Shown here: piece by piece, positions 33,045-42,932 of the stretch | Layout: the number at the start of each line of letters is the position of its first letter | How positions within the stretch are numbered: position 1 is the stretch's first letter | Source of the DNA: UBA7446 sp965657545 | GTDB taxonomy: Bacteria; Bacteroidota; Bacteroidia; Flavobacteriales; Flavobacteriaceae | Assembly: GCA_965657545.1 (NCBI GenBank) | Contig: CBFHOG010000006.1 | Coordinates: 1 to 64,000 of the forward strand | Length of the DNA: 64,000 nt | Direction of reading: 5' to 3' | The notes under the pieces: model-generated | What the model saw: only the letters and a program-made list of their open reading frames with translations | Databases searched by the model: none | What the model was told of the DNA's origin: nothing | Translations under genes and position numbers: made by a program

Positions 33045-33075
33045 CAAAGATACTGTACAAAAGCAGCTTACGCAA
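33045..33075 (-). promoter_or_regulatory. Promoter of the ctaB-cox operon
   Basis: On the minus strand TTG (33075-33073), 20-base spacer, TATCTTTG (33052-33045): a full match to the Bacteroidetes promoter. The ctaB ATG is 23 bases downstream of the box. Confidence 0.65.
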
Positions 33076-33111
33076 TGTTAATGGCTCAAAACAAAGACTT
33101 AAGCATATTGC

Positions 33112-33813
33112 CTATTGCAAACGAAAAGTGATGGGAATACTAAAGGGTACACGAACGGCACGACCGCGTTGTTTCCCGGGTGTCATATTGGGAAGCTTCG
33201 AAATAATTCGATTTGCTTCCTTTTCTAAGTTTTTATCTGGACCACGGGTGCGAATTCCAGTAATGGAACCATCTTTGGCAATTACAAACTGTACATATAC
33301 ACGTCCTTGAATCCCCATTTCTTGGGCAATTTCTGGGTAGCGGAAATTTTTATTAATATGACGTTGAACCTTGTCTTGAAAACATTTTCTACGCTCCGAT
33401 TTTTTTACATTTTCACAGCCAGGGAATATCGGTACATCTTCAATAATGGCAAAAGGAACATCAACGTCCAATTCTTCTTCCAAAACTTCAACATCTTCAA
33501 TGACTTCCTCCTGAGTAGTTTCCGTAGATTCAATTACTGTTTCCTCAACTTCCTCTTCGTCTTCTACAACTTGTATAATTTCAGGGGCAGGTGGCGGTGG
33601 CGGTGGTGGCGGTGTTTTTAATTGCTCGGTTAGCGGCACTTCTTCATCGTCATCATCTTGAATGTCTAGAATGCCAATATCTACGAGGGTTTCATCATAG
33701 GTTTTTTTCTCTATAAGACGCCACGAAAGAAGTAAAACAAGGCAAAGGCCTATGGCGAAATAAAATGTACTGTTTCTGGTCAGGTCAGCTTTTGGGCTTT
33801 TTTTGGATTCCAT
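33112..33813 (-). CDS. tonB: TonB-family energy transducer (downstream copy)
   Basis: 233 residues. One N-terminal membrane helix (about 17-33), a poly-proline stretch (TPPPPPPPP), a Glu/Val-rich acidic linker and the C-terminal TonB domain (YPEIAQEMGIQGRVYVQFVI and MTPGKQRGRAVRVPF). It transmits ExbB-ExbD energy to outer-membrane receptors. It is nearly identical to the gene upstream (33892-34593), so a recent tandem duplication is likely. A TATGTTTG -7 box upstream (33840-33847) suggests its own promoter. Confidence 0.92.
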   Translation of the reverse strand: MESKKSPKADLTRNSTFYFAIGLCLVLLLSWRLIEKKTYDETLVDIGILDIQDDDDEEVPLTEQLKTPPPPPPPPAPEIIQVVEDEEEVEETVIESTETTQEEVIEDVEVLEEELDVDVPFAIIEDVPIFPGCENVKKSERRKCFQDKVQRHINKNFRYPEIAQEMGIQGRVYVQFVIAKDGSITGIRTRGPDKNLEKEANRIISKLPNMTPGKQRGRAVRVPFSIPITFRLQ

Positions 33814-33839
33814 TGCATAAGTGTTTAAGATTTGTTAAT

Positions 33840-33847
33840 CAAACATA
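33840..33847 (-). promoter_or_regulatory. -7 box (TATGTTTG) of the downstream tonB
   Basis: Matches TAnnTTTG about 27 bases before the ATG and downstream of the terminator of the other tonB copy, so the second copy can be transcribed separately. Confidence 0.4.
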
Positions 33848-33860
33848 CAAAAATTCTACC

Positions 33861-33887
33861 AAAAAAAAACCCGACAACTGTCGGGCT
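33861..33887 (-). terminator. Intrinsic terminator between the two tonB genes
   Basis: Perfect stem CCCGACA/TGTCGGG with a two-base spacer, followed on the minus strand by nine T. It lies 4 bases after the stop of the upstream tonB copy. Confidence 0.9.
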
Positions 33888-33891
33888 TATG

Positions 33892-34593
33892 TTATTGTAA
33901 ACGGAAGGTAATGGGAATACTAAACGGCACACGAACGGGTCGTCCACGCTGTTTTCCCGGAGTCATTTGGGGAAGCTTCGAGATAATTCGGTTTGCTTCC
34001 TTTTCTAAATTTTTGTCTGGCCCACGAGTACGAATACCTGTAATAGAACCATCTTTAGATATGATAAATTGCACATATACCCTACCTTGAATTCCCATTT
34101 CTTGGGCAATTTCTGGATAGCGGAAATTTTTGGCAATGTGTCGTTGAATTTTTTCTTGGAAACACTTTCTACGTTCCGATTTTTTAACGCGTTCACAACC
34201 TGGAAACAAAGGTACGTCTTCAATAATGGCAAAAGGAACATCAACGTCCAATTCTTCTTCCATTACCTCTACTTCTTCAATAATTTCTTCTTGAGTCGTT
34301 TCAGTAGATTCAATCACTGTTTCCTCCACTTCCTCTTCGTCTTCAACTACTTCAATAATTTCGGGTGCTGGTGGTGGCGGTGGTGGTGGTGGCGTTTTAA
34401 TTTGCTCCGTTATAGGCACAAGCTCATCATCGTCTTGCTCCACGTCTAAGGCTTCATAGCCATACATGGATTTGTCATACGTTTTCCACTCAATACTTTG
34501 CCACGCAATAAACAACACGACACACAAGCCTATAGCAAAGTACAGATTGCTGTTTTTTCTTAAATCAGCTTTAGGATTTTTCTTTGATTGCAT
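33892..34593 (-). CDS. tonB: TonB-family energy transducer (upstream copy)
   Basis: 233 residues, same length and layout as the neighbouring copy: membrane helix (about 17-33), poly-proline stretch, long acidic linker (VVEDEEEVEETVIESTETTQ) and C-terminal TonB domain. Differences are mostly in the first 60 residues and a few conservative changes near the end (for example FIISKDG against FVIAKDG). It ends in its own terminator. In many flavobacteria only one tonB follows gcvH; the duplication is probably recent. Confidence 0.92.
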   Translation of the reverse strand: MQSKKNPKADLRKNSNLYFAIGLCVVLFIAWQSIEWKTYDKSMYGYEALDVEQDDDELVPITEQIKTPPPPPPPPAPEIIEVVEDEEEVEETVIESTETTQEEIIEEVEVMEEELDVDVPFAIIEDVPLFPGCERVKKSERRKCFQEKIQRHIAKNFRYPEIAQEMGIQGRVYVQFIISKDGSITGIRTRGPDKNLEKEANRIISKLPQMTPGKQRGRPVRVPFSIPITFRLQ

Positions 34594-34669
34594 TTGATTT
34601 GTTTAGCTATTGGCTAAAATAATAATTTTAGTGTTTAAATTTAAATAAAATTATTGAACTCCGTTCATA

Positions 34670-35047
34670 TTATGAAATGACCGCTTGATAGCCTTCGTTT
34701 GAAAGTAGTCCTTCAATTTCAGATGGCTCGGCTAATTTTATTTTTACAATCCAACCTTCACCATACGGATCATCATTAACAAGCTCCGGTGTGTCTTCCA
34801 ACTGATCGTTAAAGGCTATGATTTCACCTGAAAGTGGCACAAATAAATCTGAAACTGTTTTTACAGCCTCTACTGTCCCAAAAACAGCTTCCTTTGCTAG
34901 TATTTCGCCTTCTGTTTCAACTTCTACATAAACAATATCACCCAACTCACTCTGAGCAAAATCTGTAATGCCAACTGTTGCCTCGTCACCCTCAACACGA
35001 ACCCATTCGTGGTCTTGCGTGTATTTTAAATCTTGTGGAATATTCAT
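34670..35047 (-). CDS. gcvH: Glycine cleavage system H protein
   Basis: 125 residues, the usual length. Lipoyl-type fold with the N-terminal KYTQDHEWVRVEG and the lipoylation motif GTVEAVKTVSD (Lys63), then LSGEI and DPYGEGWIVKI. It shuttles the aminomethyl group between the P, T and L proteins. Its place directly after sprA is a conserved flavobacterial arrangement rather than a functional link. Confidence 0.96.
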   Translation of the reverse strand: MNIPQDLKYTQDHEWVRVEGDEATVGITDFAQSELGDIVYVEVETEGEILAKEAVFGTVEAVKTVSDLFVPLSGEIIAFNDQLEDTPELVNDDPYGEGWIVKIKLAEPSEIEGLLSNEGYQAVIS

Positions 35048-35082
35048 AATTGAATTTTGGCTAAATGTAGTATAAAAACCTC

Positions 35083-38000
35083 CTAATTTCCAAAATTATA
35101 GCGCAAGGTTATACCCGATCGAATGTTGGTTTGCGGGAAGGCGGTAGAAATGGCAAATTTTGAGAATGCATGGTCATAAAAGAACAGTGCCGTAAAGTTG
35201 CGCGACAATGCATAATCAGCAGAAATTTTTAATGACCACAAACGTTGACCTGCAGTTACTTGATCGCTGAGCACATCCAAATTTCGAATCAATGTAATAT
35301 TATCACGGACCGATAAATCACCTTTGATGTTAATATCGCCCCGCAAGTTGGTTGATTTTCCACCAATATTGGTTTTAAATTTTACATTTTTAATTCTGTA
35401 GCCCATGCCTACAATAAATTCGTCACCAGAAGTTTCGGTAAGTAAATTATTATCTAAAGACAATGATAGCGCACGGTCTTTACGCACCTCTGCTGAAAGT
35501 TGCAAGCTATTCTTAAGCTCAAAATCTACCTTAACAAGCGGATTGAATTGCTCCACTAAATTTACATTGGTATATAAAATTTTATTCATCAAATTCCCTG
35601 ACTGATCGATTGCATTAGGCTGATATTCTAAGTTTGTGGTGAAAGCATTCAGCGTATGACTAGCGCGATAACCATGTGCAATAGCAAATCGGTTAAATCG
35701 TTTTTTGAAAGATTTTAAACGCATCAGGCCTGTGTACTGCAAATTCCAGTTAGGCAATGGAAATGAGCGTTTGGCATCCATACTTACACCATTGGGATCA
35801 GTACCAATATAGGACGCCAAAAAGGCAGGGATAAGCACTGCTTGATTTGTTTTACCAAACCCTTTAGGAAAGCCATCGGCATCTACATCTCCTGGGGCAA
35901 TACCGCGTGCCGTAGCCAAACGTTGTGCTATGGTTAAGCGATTGGCTTTCAAATCTTCAAAAGCCTGTGACTCTAATCCGTTTCCACTGAAAGCTGTTTT
36001 CAGCATAATGGTTGATATTTCAAAGTTTCCAAAAATTCGTGGTGAAAGCGCATTATATGTGCCATTAACTACACTAAAATTCTCAGAAAAATTCTCAGAA
36101 AAGGTTCTATTCCCTGTAAGATCGAGCTGTAACCCTTGCAACAAGCCAATTTCTGCATTGTAGCTAATATCTGAATTGTGTACTGTTGTATATGCCTGAT
36201 TAAAGTTTGGAAAATCGGTCAGCCAACCGCGTTTGGCAGCCTCAAAGCGAATGTCGTTTTGACGTCCCAAAGCAAATTTAAGTCCCGGATTTGATGTTCC
36301 TAGAAAGCCAATATTTTGGGTGTAACCAGGAAGTACCGTGCCGTTGTTTTCACTGTATGTAAACTGTAACCTACGCACTGCCGTAAGCATACCCACTATG
36401 GTGTTTTTTAGTTTGACTTGAGGCTTTTTCTTATCTCTGGCATTGGTGTTTTTCTTTAATCCAATACTATTATAAAACGCTTGCATATTGGCAGAACCGT
36501 TCCATTGAATCGTATTGGCATTTTGAATTGTATGTACAATACCAAGTGCGTTGTTGTTTTGGTCAACAACATTTGCTAAGGATGACGATCCACGTTGCCA
36601 ATTAAAATTACCTGTATATGAAAAGGTTCCATCTAAGAAAGAAAGTACGGGGAAAAGCCTAAAAGGAATTTGATAGGTTGCGCCAATAGATTGGTCAAAT
36701 CGATCCATTTGCCCCATATCCCAAAGTCCGTCCCAAATGTCTAGCTCGGTGTTGACTTGGGTCGTTCCAGCAGGCCCGTCTTGCATATAATTACGCACAA
36801 TATTTCGGCTCGACGCAGAGAAATCCAAGCGAAGAGAGTTGGTCAAATTGTGATTTACAGTAAATAGCCAATCGAATAAATAATTGCGCTGCTGCAAGTC
36901 TGGTAAGGCAATTTGGTTTGATGCATCTACTCCCTCTAAATACACTTGTCGAAAACGTTGACTTTGAAAAGTTCGGTTGATATTGGCCCCCAAAGTTACC
37001 GAACTTGGTAAAAGATTTAGATTGAGCTCTGAAAGCCAACGTAAATACTTTTTTGTTGATAATGCTTCCACTTTACCCAATGGTTTTATGGTAAGTGGCT
37101 GAAACGAATAGTTATAACCTGCGCCTAGGCGCACATTTTGATAGGCGTAATCTTCAATTTCAAAATCGTTGCGTTTTTCCTCGTTATACGAATACGAAAA
37201 GTCAAGATTCTCAATGTCAAAAAAGTTTTGTTTTGCCTCCGCACTGCGCTGCTTTCGCACACCAATAAGGTTAATACTTTTGAGTTTAGAAACGCTAATC
37301 GCCTGGTCACGAATAGAGTCGCGCTGCGATTCACGCATAGCTGTGTCTAAACGGTCTTGAAGCTCAATATCTCTATAATACGGATCGTATTTCGGGGTTA
37401 TTACTTCTTGGTTATAACTGTAACTTACAGGCAATACCAATCCCCATTTTTTAGGAAATAACATACCCGCGTTTACACTTGTGGTTACACCATAGGAACG
37501 TGTGTCGTCTTGACTTCGCTGATTTGGTGATTGGTCAATTGCGCCAAATCCGACAGTTGAAATAGCTCCGTTAACGGTAACGTTGGCAAAGTCTGCAAGG
37601 TTTGCATCCATAGTACCCACAGCAGCCCAACCGCCACGAGAATCAATTTCTGATAAACGAAGTTCGTTATACCAAACTTCTCCACTCAAGTTCTTCCCTG
37701 CGGTAGTGTTGGGGTTTTTCACCCCTACAACTAAAGTACGTATGGCACCCAAAGATGGGTTTCCACGAATGGCCAACTTATACTTTTTATCTCCCGGTAA
37801 ACTTGAAGAGGGGGTAAATTCATTTATGGGATTTAGTTCCTCGTCAAAATATGTTGCCCCTTTTATATTGCGATTTGAAATAGACTTTGCTTTAAGCTGG
37901 GTCAATAATTCGATTGGCAGGTCTATCTCGTTACTTGCTGTTTGCCAAACTTCTTCAGCGCTTAAATTATTCGAAACCCCTTCCGTGTAAGCCGTTGGTT

Positions 38001-41000
38001 TTAGTGGGATTTCTATTTGATAGTAGTTTTCTGTAACATCTGTACCCAAACGAATAAACGCCACCATACGTTCATCGAGTTCGTCCTGTGCTCCTTCGCC
38101 TGGAAGCGGGTTCTCCCCAGAAATAGATTCTGCGTGCAAAAACATTCGAAGTCGTTTATATTGGCGCATGTCCAAATCCAAATGTTTGTAAACCCCTTCA
38201 GCGTCTTCGGGTGCCAAATCTTTTACCCGTAAAGACAATGATTGCTCATTTTCACGGATAAGATTATTATAGCTATTTAAAGTTTCACGAACTATGCCAG
38301 GCGGAAGTTTGTATCGAATGGGCGTTCGTGTTTCGTTTTCCAAAACGTTCACGGCACTTACTTCGAGTTGCGTGTTTGGGTGTGAAATTTCTTTTGTGTT
38401 GAGCGGATTCGCTACACGTGTCCAATCAGCGCGAACCAAGTCTAAAGTGCCAAAACGGAACACGGTTGGATTGCTAAAGCCTGTAACCATCATCCGCATA
38501 AAACGAATTGATCGCAGATCTTGCATGCCATTTATGGCTTCAAAACGGTCATTATATTTAGGATTATCATAATAATCTGGGACTACAGGAACACGAAACT
38601 GCAACCAACGTGATGAAGTCACTTGACCATTAGGCAACTCAATATTGTTGTTTTCTCTCACATCAACCAGAAACGGGTGGGCACCTACTTGCATGTTTTT
38701 ACCAATCGGAATACGATACTGAAAATATCGATCAATGGTATTCATGGTGTTGTCTTTATTGAGGTCTTCTGCATCAGGTGTGGTATATGACCCGCGGAAC
38801 TGTTCCGTAACTTCAAGCGGTGAATTGCCTTGTGTACCATTGTAATTTTTATATCTATCTAGGATAGAGCCACTCCCTTGCGCAAAATAGGTGTAATTAT
38901 CCCCAGCAGGATCTTCGGCAGGTCCGTTGGTGTAAATGAGACGTTCTTCATCATCCGTAAGTCCGTCTAGACCTACATCTTGCAAAGCGCGATTTTGCCC
39001 ATCAGCATCAAAAGCATACACTAGGGATTGCGTTGCGGGGACTGTACCCCACGACGTGTTATTTGTTGCTGTGTTTTGTCCTGCAGCAGGTAATCCGTTT
39101 TCGTATTGCTTACGTCCATCTTTTAGAACATCCTCTGAAATATTTCCTAAATGAAATACCAATTCACCCAAATCTTCCGAGGTACTTGTTTGTTCTGTAA
39201 ACGTATCAAGTAACCAAAATTCAATATACTCTACATTGGACTGACTAAAATCGGTTGTAGTCATGGCACGTGTAATCCCCGCCCAGTTTTTATCTGGGTT
39301 TGCACCAAAACTAGCAGCATTATTATACGGCCCACGTTCACCAGGATAGTAAGCTAAGTCAAAGGTGTATTGCACGGTAGATTGTCCTTGAACTACATCT
39401 TGTTGAGGGAAAATTTCATCAATAAAAATTCGACGGGTAGCAGCTGTAGAAAGGTCATCGTCAGAAATACCACTTGGGCGTCTTCTGGAATAAAATAAGG
39501 GATCAATATTGTACCACGAAAGCTTTGCGCGTTGATACCCAGAACTTATATCATCAACGCCAGCCGTTGCGCCGGCAATAGGAAGTTGCTGTGATGGTGC
39601 AGGTACACTCGATAAATACCACGAATAGGTATCTCGAATATCGAGGTTGGTTTGTGTACCTTCAAAATCGTCAATATATGAAGTTGCTACATTGTTGAGT
39701 TCCGTACTTTTTGGTGTGCCTACTTGTAAATATGCGGCCTCTGCACGAATCGAAACGTTTGATGCCACTTGTGTATCTATGTGCGGTAGTTTATTTACCA
39801 TGCGAGTTAAAAACGGAATTTCTTTTGAAAAGGTTCCGCTAAGGCCAAACATGCTATTGTTTACTGGCTCTGCGCCATAGTTGGCTTTTTGTGTAAGCGG
39901 ACGTTCACTTAGTCGCATATAGGTTCCCCCTATAATCAAATCGTCATTGACTTTATGCTCAGCAGTGAAGCCCATAAAACGCTTATTTTGTTGTCCAAAC
40001 AAAGTGTTACTTTCGGTGGATACTTCAATTGGAATGTTTGAGTTTTTAATACCCTCATTTAATATGGTAACCCGTCCAAGTTGATAGTTTACGGTATAAT
40101 CCAACCCCTCTTGTAATAGTCTGCCACCAGCTGTAACACGCACAGATCCACGTTGTACATTAAATGCGCCAAGTGAAATTCCTTGTCCCCCACCAGAAGA
40201 CTTATAACGTCCTTTTAACTCAAATTTGTTGTAGCGTTGGAAGTCGGCAGCATCTTGCTTTGTGATGTCATACATCTCTTTAAAGACATATTTTTTCTGG
40301 TTTTCGTTATAACTGTTTCTGTCGGAATAAATTTCAGTTGAATTGTTATGCTTTAGCAAATCAAAAAGATAAGCACCAAAGGGTTCAACGCTTGGAAAAA
40401 TGATTTGTCCCTGTTCCGGCAAGACGGTAATTCCACTGACAAAATCAAAAAACCCATCCCCCTCTGCTTGTGCATCTTGATAAATGTTCAGTTTATCTAA
40501 TCCAAAAAGATTTAATAAAATACGTTCGTCTGCCCCTTCGGGCCATGCGTTTGCATTCTCTGGTCTGATAAAGTTAGCCGGAGAGGGGTCGGTATATAAA
40601 ATATTGAAAACAAAATCCTCTTGTTCGAGTTGAAATGCACCAATGTTGTAAATGTTTTTCATCATCAAATCAAAAACAGGCTGAGACACATCGAGTACCG
40701 AACTTTTTAACATTTTCAGCACCAGACTGTTGTTGTTTACCATAACATTTTGAGCTGTTCCACTAACGGTAGTTGCTGCAATGCCGTCGGCAGAAAACTC
40801 CCCTACTTGATATACCTGTCCATTTACGGTATATTGGAAGGCAACTGCGATTACTTCGTCGTTATTTAAAGGTTGATTTAAGGAAATATATCCCAATTGG
40901 TCGTGAAGCTTATATTCGGAGGAATTCAGTTTTCTAGCACTTTCCAAAATGGCGTAATCACGACCTTCATTAACAAGGGTGCTAAGTGTTCCAAAACCAT

Positions 41001-42351
41001 TTTTTGCCGTTGCAATATCCCGGATGGCATCTGTAAGCAATCCCGTTCCTCCAATTTCTAAGGGGTCGAGTTTATTTGCGTTATTCGCAGGAAAGGCACC
41101 TGGAGCAGCATTGAAAAAGTTGGGGGTTAAATCATCCAATAATACCGCATCTGGGTTTGTTTCTCCCAAATCTTGAAGTGCCAAAACGTTTCTCACATTG
41201 TTGGTTCGCGCCGAACGATTGGTAACCCAAACTTCTAATCGAGTGATTTGAATAGGGGAATTGATATACGGATAGGTTTTAACCGATGCGTCATATATAT
41301 CTCTAAAATATTGGGCCAAGAAAAAGTGACGGTTATCTTCGTAATCAAGTGCAAAAAGCGAAAATTCCTCAAGGGTGCCTTCGCCGTTGGTTTGTATGGT
41401 TTGGGTCTGTGAACGCTGCTCAGAAATAACAGCAGCAATGTCAGTATTGCCAAATTTAAGTTGTGCTTTCACACCAAATAAACTCTGCGCTCCCGAAATT
41501 AAAGAGCTGTTGATGGGCATACTCACATTTCCCACCTCCAATTTTTGAAGGATGCTGTCTTCGTTTCCACTAAGGCCTTGATCGGCTAAATTTTTAACAC
41601 TATTAAGGGCATTCCGCCCTTTTTCAAGGGTGTTCTTCCCTTTGTTTACAAGGTCTTTGCCCTTATTAATGGTATTTGAAACGCTACTTGGCACTAAATC
41701 CTCTGGGAAAAAGTCCAATTTAATTACACGCTGGAAATCAAATGTGGATTGGGTGTCGTAATTGGCGTTTACTTTAAGTCGGGTTCCAATAGTTCCCGAC
41801 AAGCTAAGATTGATCCGTTGATTAAAATCAAATCCCAGGCTACTTTGGTTTCTAGGTGACAAACTCGGGTTTCCTGATTTTTGATAGCGCAACCCTAAAT
41901 CAATACTTGCTGATCCTTGTGGACGAATATTAATTTCATTGCTTCCAAAAATAGATTCAAAAAATTTAGAATTTACATAATAGTCTGGAAGCAAGTCATT
42001 TTGGGTTTCTTCGTCGTCAACCAATCCTGCCAAGGCTTGTTGTTTTTCTATAAAATACGCACGGGTTTTTTCTGCTACTACTCGTTTGCGATATTCATTT
42101 GGCGTAAGTACAAGTGGCTGCTGGGCATTGATCTTACCTACTTTAACATTGTAGAAATATAAATTGAGTTTTGGGTCATAGGTGTAGGAAGCTGCAAATG
42201 AAGCCGGCTTTTGCTTTAGCGCAATTTGCTGCAAATTTGGCGCTAACAATAAGCTGTCTTTTGTTGTTGAATTTTGAGCAAAAACGTTGGTAGTCATTGC
42301 CAAAATAAGCACACAAAATAAGCCGCCCTTTTTACAGATATGTATGTTCAT
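35083..42351 (-). CDS. sprA: SprA, type IX secretion outer-membrane translocon
   Basis: 2422 residues, within the expected 2300-2500 range. Signal peptide (about 1-25). Very long beta-barrel with family features: YYVNSKFFESIFGSNEINIRPQGSASIDLG near the start, YIDDFEGTQTNLDIRD and WLQFRVPV in the middle, and a final strand ending LRYNFGN. SprA is the giant translocation channel of the type IX secretion system and is required for gliding and secretion of many cell-surface proteins. It lies between ruvA and gcvH, the usual flavobacterial order. Other T9SS genes are not in the window. Confidence 0.96.
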   Translation of the reverse strand: MNIHICKKGGLFCVLILAMTTNVFAQNSTTKDSLLLAPNLQQIALKQKPASFAASYTYDPKLNLYFYNVKVGKINAQQPLVLTPNEYRKRVVAEKTRAYFIEKQQALAGLVDDEETQNDLLPDYYVNSKFFESIFGSNEINIRPQGSASIDLGLRYQKSGNPSLSPRNQSSLGFDFNQRINLSLSGTIGTRLKVNANYDTQSTFDFQRVIKLDFFPEDLVPSSVSNTINKGKDLVNKGKNTLEKGRNALNSVKNLADQGLSGNEDSILQKLEVGNVSMPINSSLISGAQSLFGVKAQLKFGNTDIAAVISEQRSQTQTIQTNGEGTLEEFSLFALDYEDNRHFFLAQYFRDIYDASVKTYPYINSPIQITRLEVWVTNRSARTNNVRNVLALQDLGETNPDAVLLDDLTPNFFNAAPGAFPANNANKLDPLEIGGTGLLTDAIRDIATAKNGFGTLSTLVNEGRDYAILESARKLNSSEYKLHDQLGYISLNQPLNNDEVIAVAFQYTVNGQVYQVGEFSADGIAATTVSGTAQNVMVNNNSLVLKMLKSSVLDVSQPVFDLMMKNIYNIGAFQLEQEDFVFNILYTDPSPANFIRPENANAWPEGADERILLNLFGLDKLNIYQDAQAEGDGFFDFVSGITVLPEQGQIIFPSVEPFGAYLFDLLKHNNSTEIYSDRNSYNENQKKYVFKEMYDITKQDAADFQRYNKFELKGRYKSSGGGQGISLGAFNVQRGSVRVTAGGRLLQEGLDYTVNYQLGRVTILNEGIKNSNIPIEVSTESNTLFGQQNKRFMGFTAEHKVNDDLIIGGTYMRLSERPLTQKANYGAEPVNNSMFGLSGTFSKEIPFLTRMVNKLPHIDTQVASNVSIRAEAAYLQVGTPKSTELNNVATSYIDDFEGTQTNLDIRDTYSWYLSSVPAPSQQLPIAGATAGVDDISSGYQRAKLSWYNIDPLFYSRRRPSGISDDDLSTAATRRIFIDEIFPQQDVVQGQSTVQYTFDLAYYPGERGPYNNAASFGANPDKNWAGITRAMTTTDFSQSNVEYIEFWLLDTFTEQTSTSEDLGELVFHLGNISEDVLKDGRKQYENGLPAAGQNTATNNTSWGTVPATQSLVYAFDADGQNRALQDVGLDGLTDDEERLIYTNGPAEDPAGDNYTYFAQGSGSILDRYKNYNGTQGNSPLEVTEQFRGSYTTPDAEDLNKDNTMNTIDRYFQYRIPIGKNMQVGAHPFLVDVRENNNIELPNGQVTSSRWLQFRVPVVPDYYDNPKYNDRFEAINGMQDLRSIRFMRMMVTGFSNPTVFRFGTLDLVRADWTRVANPLNTKEISHPNTQLEVSAVNVLENETRTPIRYKLPPGIVRETLNSYNNLIRENEQSLSLRVKDLAPEDAEGVYKHLDLDMRQYKRLRMFLHAESISGENPLPGEGAQDELDERMVAFIRLGTDVTENYYQIEIPLKPTAYTEGVSNNLSAEEVWQTASNEIDLPIELLTQLKAKSISNRNIKGATYFDEELNPINEFTPSSSLPGDKKYKLAIRGNPSLGAIRTLVVGVKNPNTTAGKNLSGEVWYNELRLSEIDSRGGWAAVGTMDANLADFANVTVNGAISTVGFGAIDQSPNQRSQDDTRSYGVTTSVNAGMLFPKKWGLVLPVSYSYNQEVITPKYDPYYRDIELQDRLDTAMRESQRDSIRDQAISVSKLKSINLIGVRKQRSAEAKQNFFDIENLDFSYSYNEEKRNDFEIEDYAYQNVRLGAGYNYSFQPLTIKPLGKVEALSTKKYLRWLSELNLNLLPSSVTLGANINRTFQSQRFRQVYLEGVDASNQIALPDLQQRNYLFDWLFTVNHNLTNSLRLDFSASSRNIVRNYMQDGPAGTTQVNTELDIWDGLWDMGQMDRFDQSIGATYQIPFRLFPVLSFLDGTFSYTGNFNWQRGSSSLANVVDQNNNALGIVHTIQNANTIQWNGSANMQAFYNSIGLKKNTNARDKKKPQVKLKNTIVGMLTAVRRLQFTYSENNGTVLPGYTQNIGFLGTSNPGLKFALGRQNDIRFEAAKRGWLTDFPNFNQAYTTVHNSDISYNAEIGLLQGLQLDLTGNRTFSENFSENFSVVNGTYNALSPRIFGNFEISTIMLKTAFSGNGLESQAFEDLKANRLTIAQRLATARGIAPGDVDADGFPKGFGKTNQAVLIPAFLASYIGTDPNGVSMDAKRSFPLPNWNLQYTGLMRLKSFKKRFNRFAIAHGYRASHTLNAFTTNLEYQPNAIDQSGNLMNKILYTNVNLVEQFNPLVKVDFELKNSLQLSAEVRKDRALSLSLDNNLLTETSGDEFIVGMGYRIKNVKFKTNIGGKSTNLRGDINIKGDLSVRDNITLIRNLDVLSDQVTAGQRLWSLKISADYALSRNFTALFFYDHAFSKFAISTAFPQTNIRSGITLRYNFGN

Positions 42352-42932
42352 TATAGTTTGTTGAGCGCATTTTTGATGATTCGTTCTACGGGCATACTTG
42401 GCTCTGCTTGCAATAACGAATCTACCACCTTTTGTGTTTGTTTTATCGGATAGCCCAATACACTCAATGCAGATAACGCTTCCTCTCGCTGTGTATTGTT
42501 TGAAGTCGTGCTAATTTCGCCTTCGTCCAACAACCCGGTTACCTTGTCTCTTAAATCAACAATTACACGCTGCGCTGTTTTGGCGCCTATTCCTTTTATG
42601 GCTTGTATGGCGGGAACATTGTCTGTTTGGATCGCTTGAACCACATCATGGGGTGTCATGGATGAAAGCATAGTACGTGCTGTATTCGCACCTATACCAC
42701 TAACACTTAACAAGAGGCGAAACACACTGCGTTCTACAGGCTCCATAAAGCCATATAGCGTTTGTGCGTCTTCGCGCACTTGGTGATGTGTGTAAATTCG
42801 AATGTGCTCGTCTTCGGGTAATTGCCCAAATGTATGCAATGAAACATGCACTTCATATCCAACACCTCCACAATCAATTACAAGTGTTGTGGGTGTTTTA
42901 CTTACGAGTCTTCCGTTTAATTGTGTAATCAC
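42351..42932 (-). CDS. ruvA: Holliday junction branch migration protein RuvA
   Basis: 193 residues. N-terminal OB-fold (MITQLNGRLVSKTPTTLVIDCGGVGYEV), central double helix-hairpin-helix (VSGIGANTARTML and IKGIGAKTAQRVI) and a C-terminal domain III that contacts RuvB (EEALSALSVLGY). Starts at a GTG that overlaps the malic enzyme stop (GTGA), so translation is coupled. Its partner ruvB is 3 kb upstream in the same direction. Confidence 0.95.
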   Translation of the reverse strand: MITQLNGRLVSKTPTTLVIDCGGVGYEVHVSLHTFGQLPEDEHIRIYTHHQVREDAQTLYGFMEPVERSVFRLLLSVSGIGANTARTMLSSMTPHDVVQAIQTDNVPAIQAIKGIGAKTAQRVIVDLRDKVTGLLDEGEISTTSNNTQREEALSALSVLGYPIKQTQKVVDSLLQAEPSMPVERIIKNALNKL

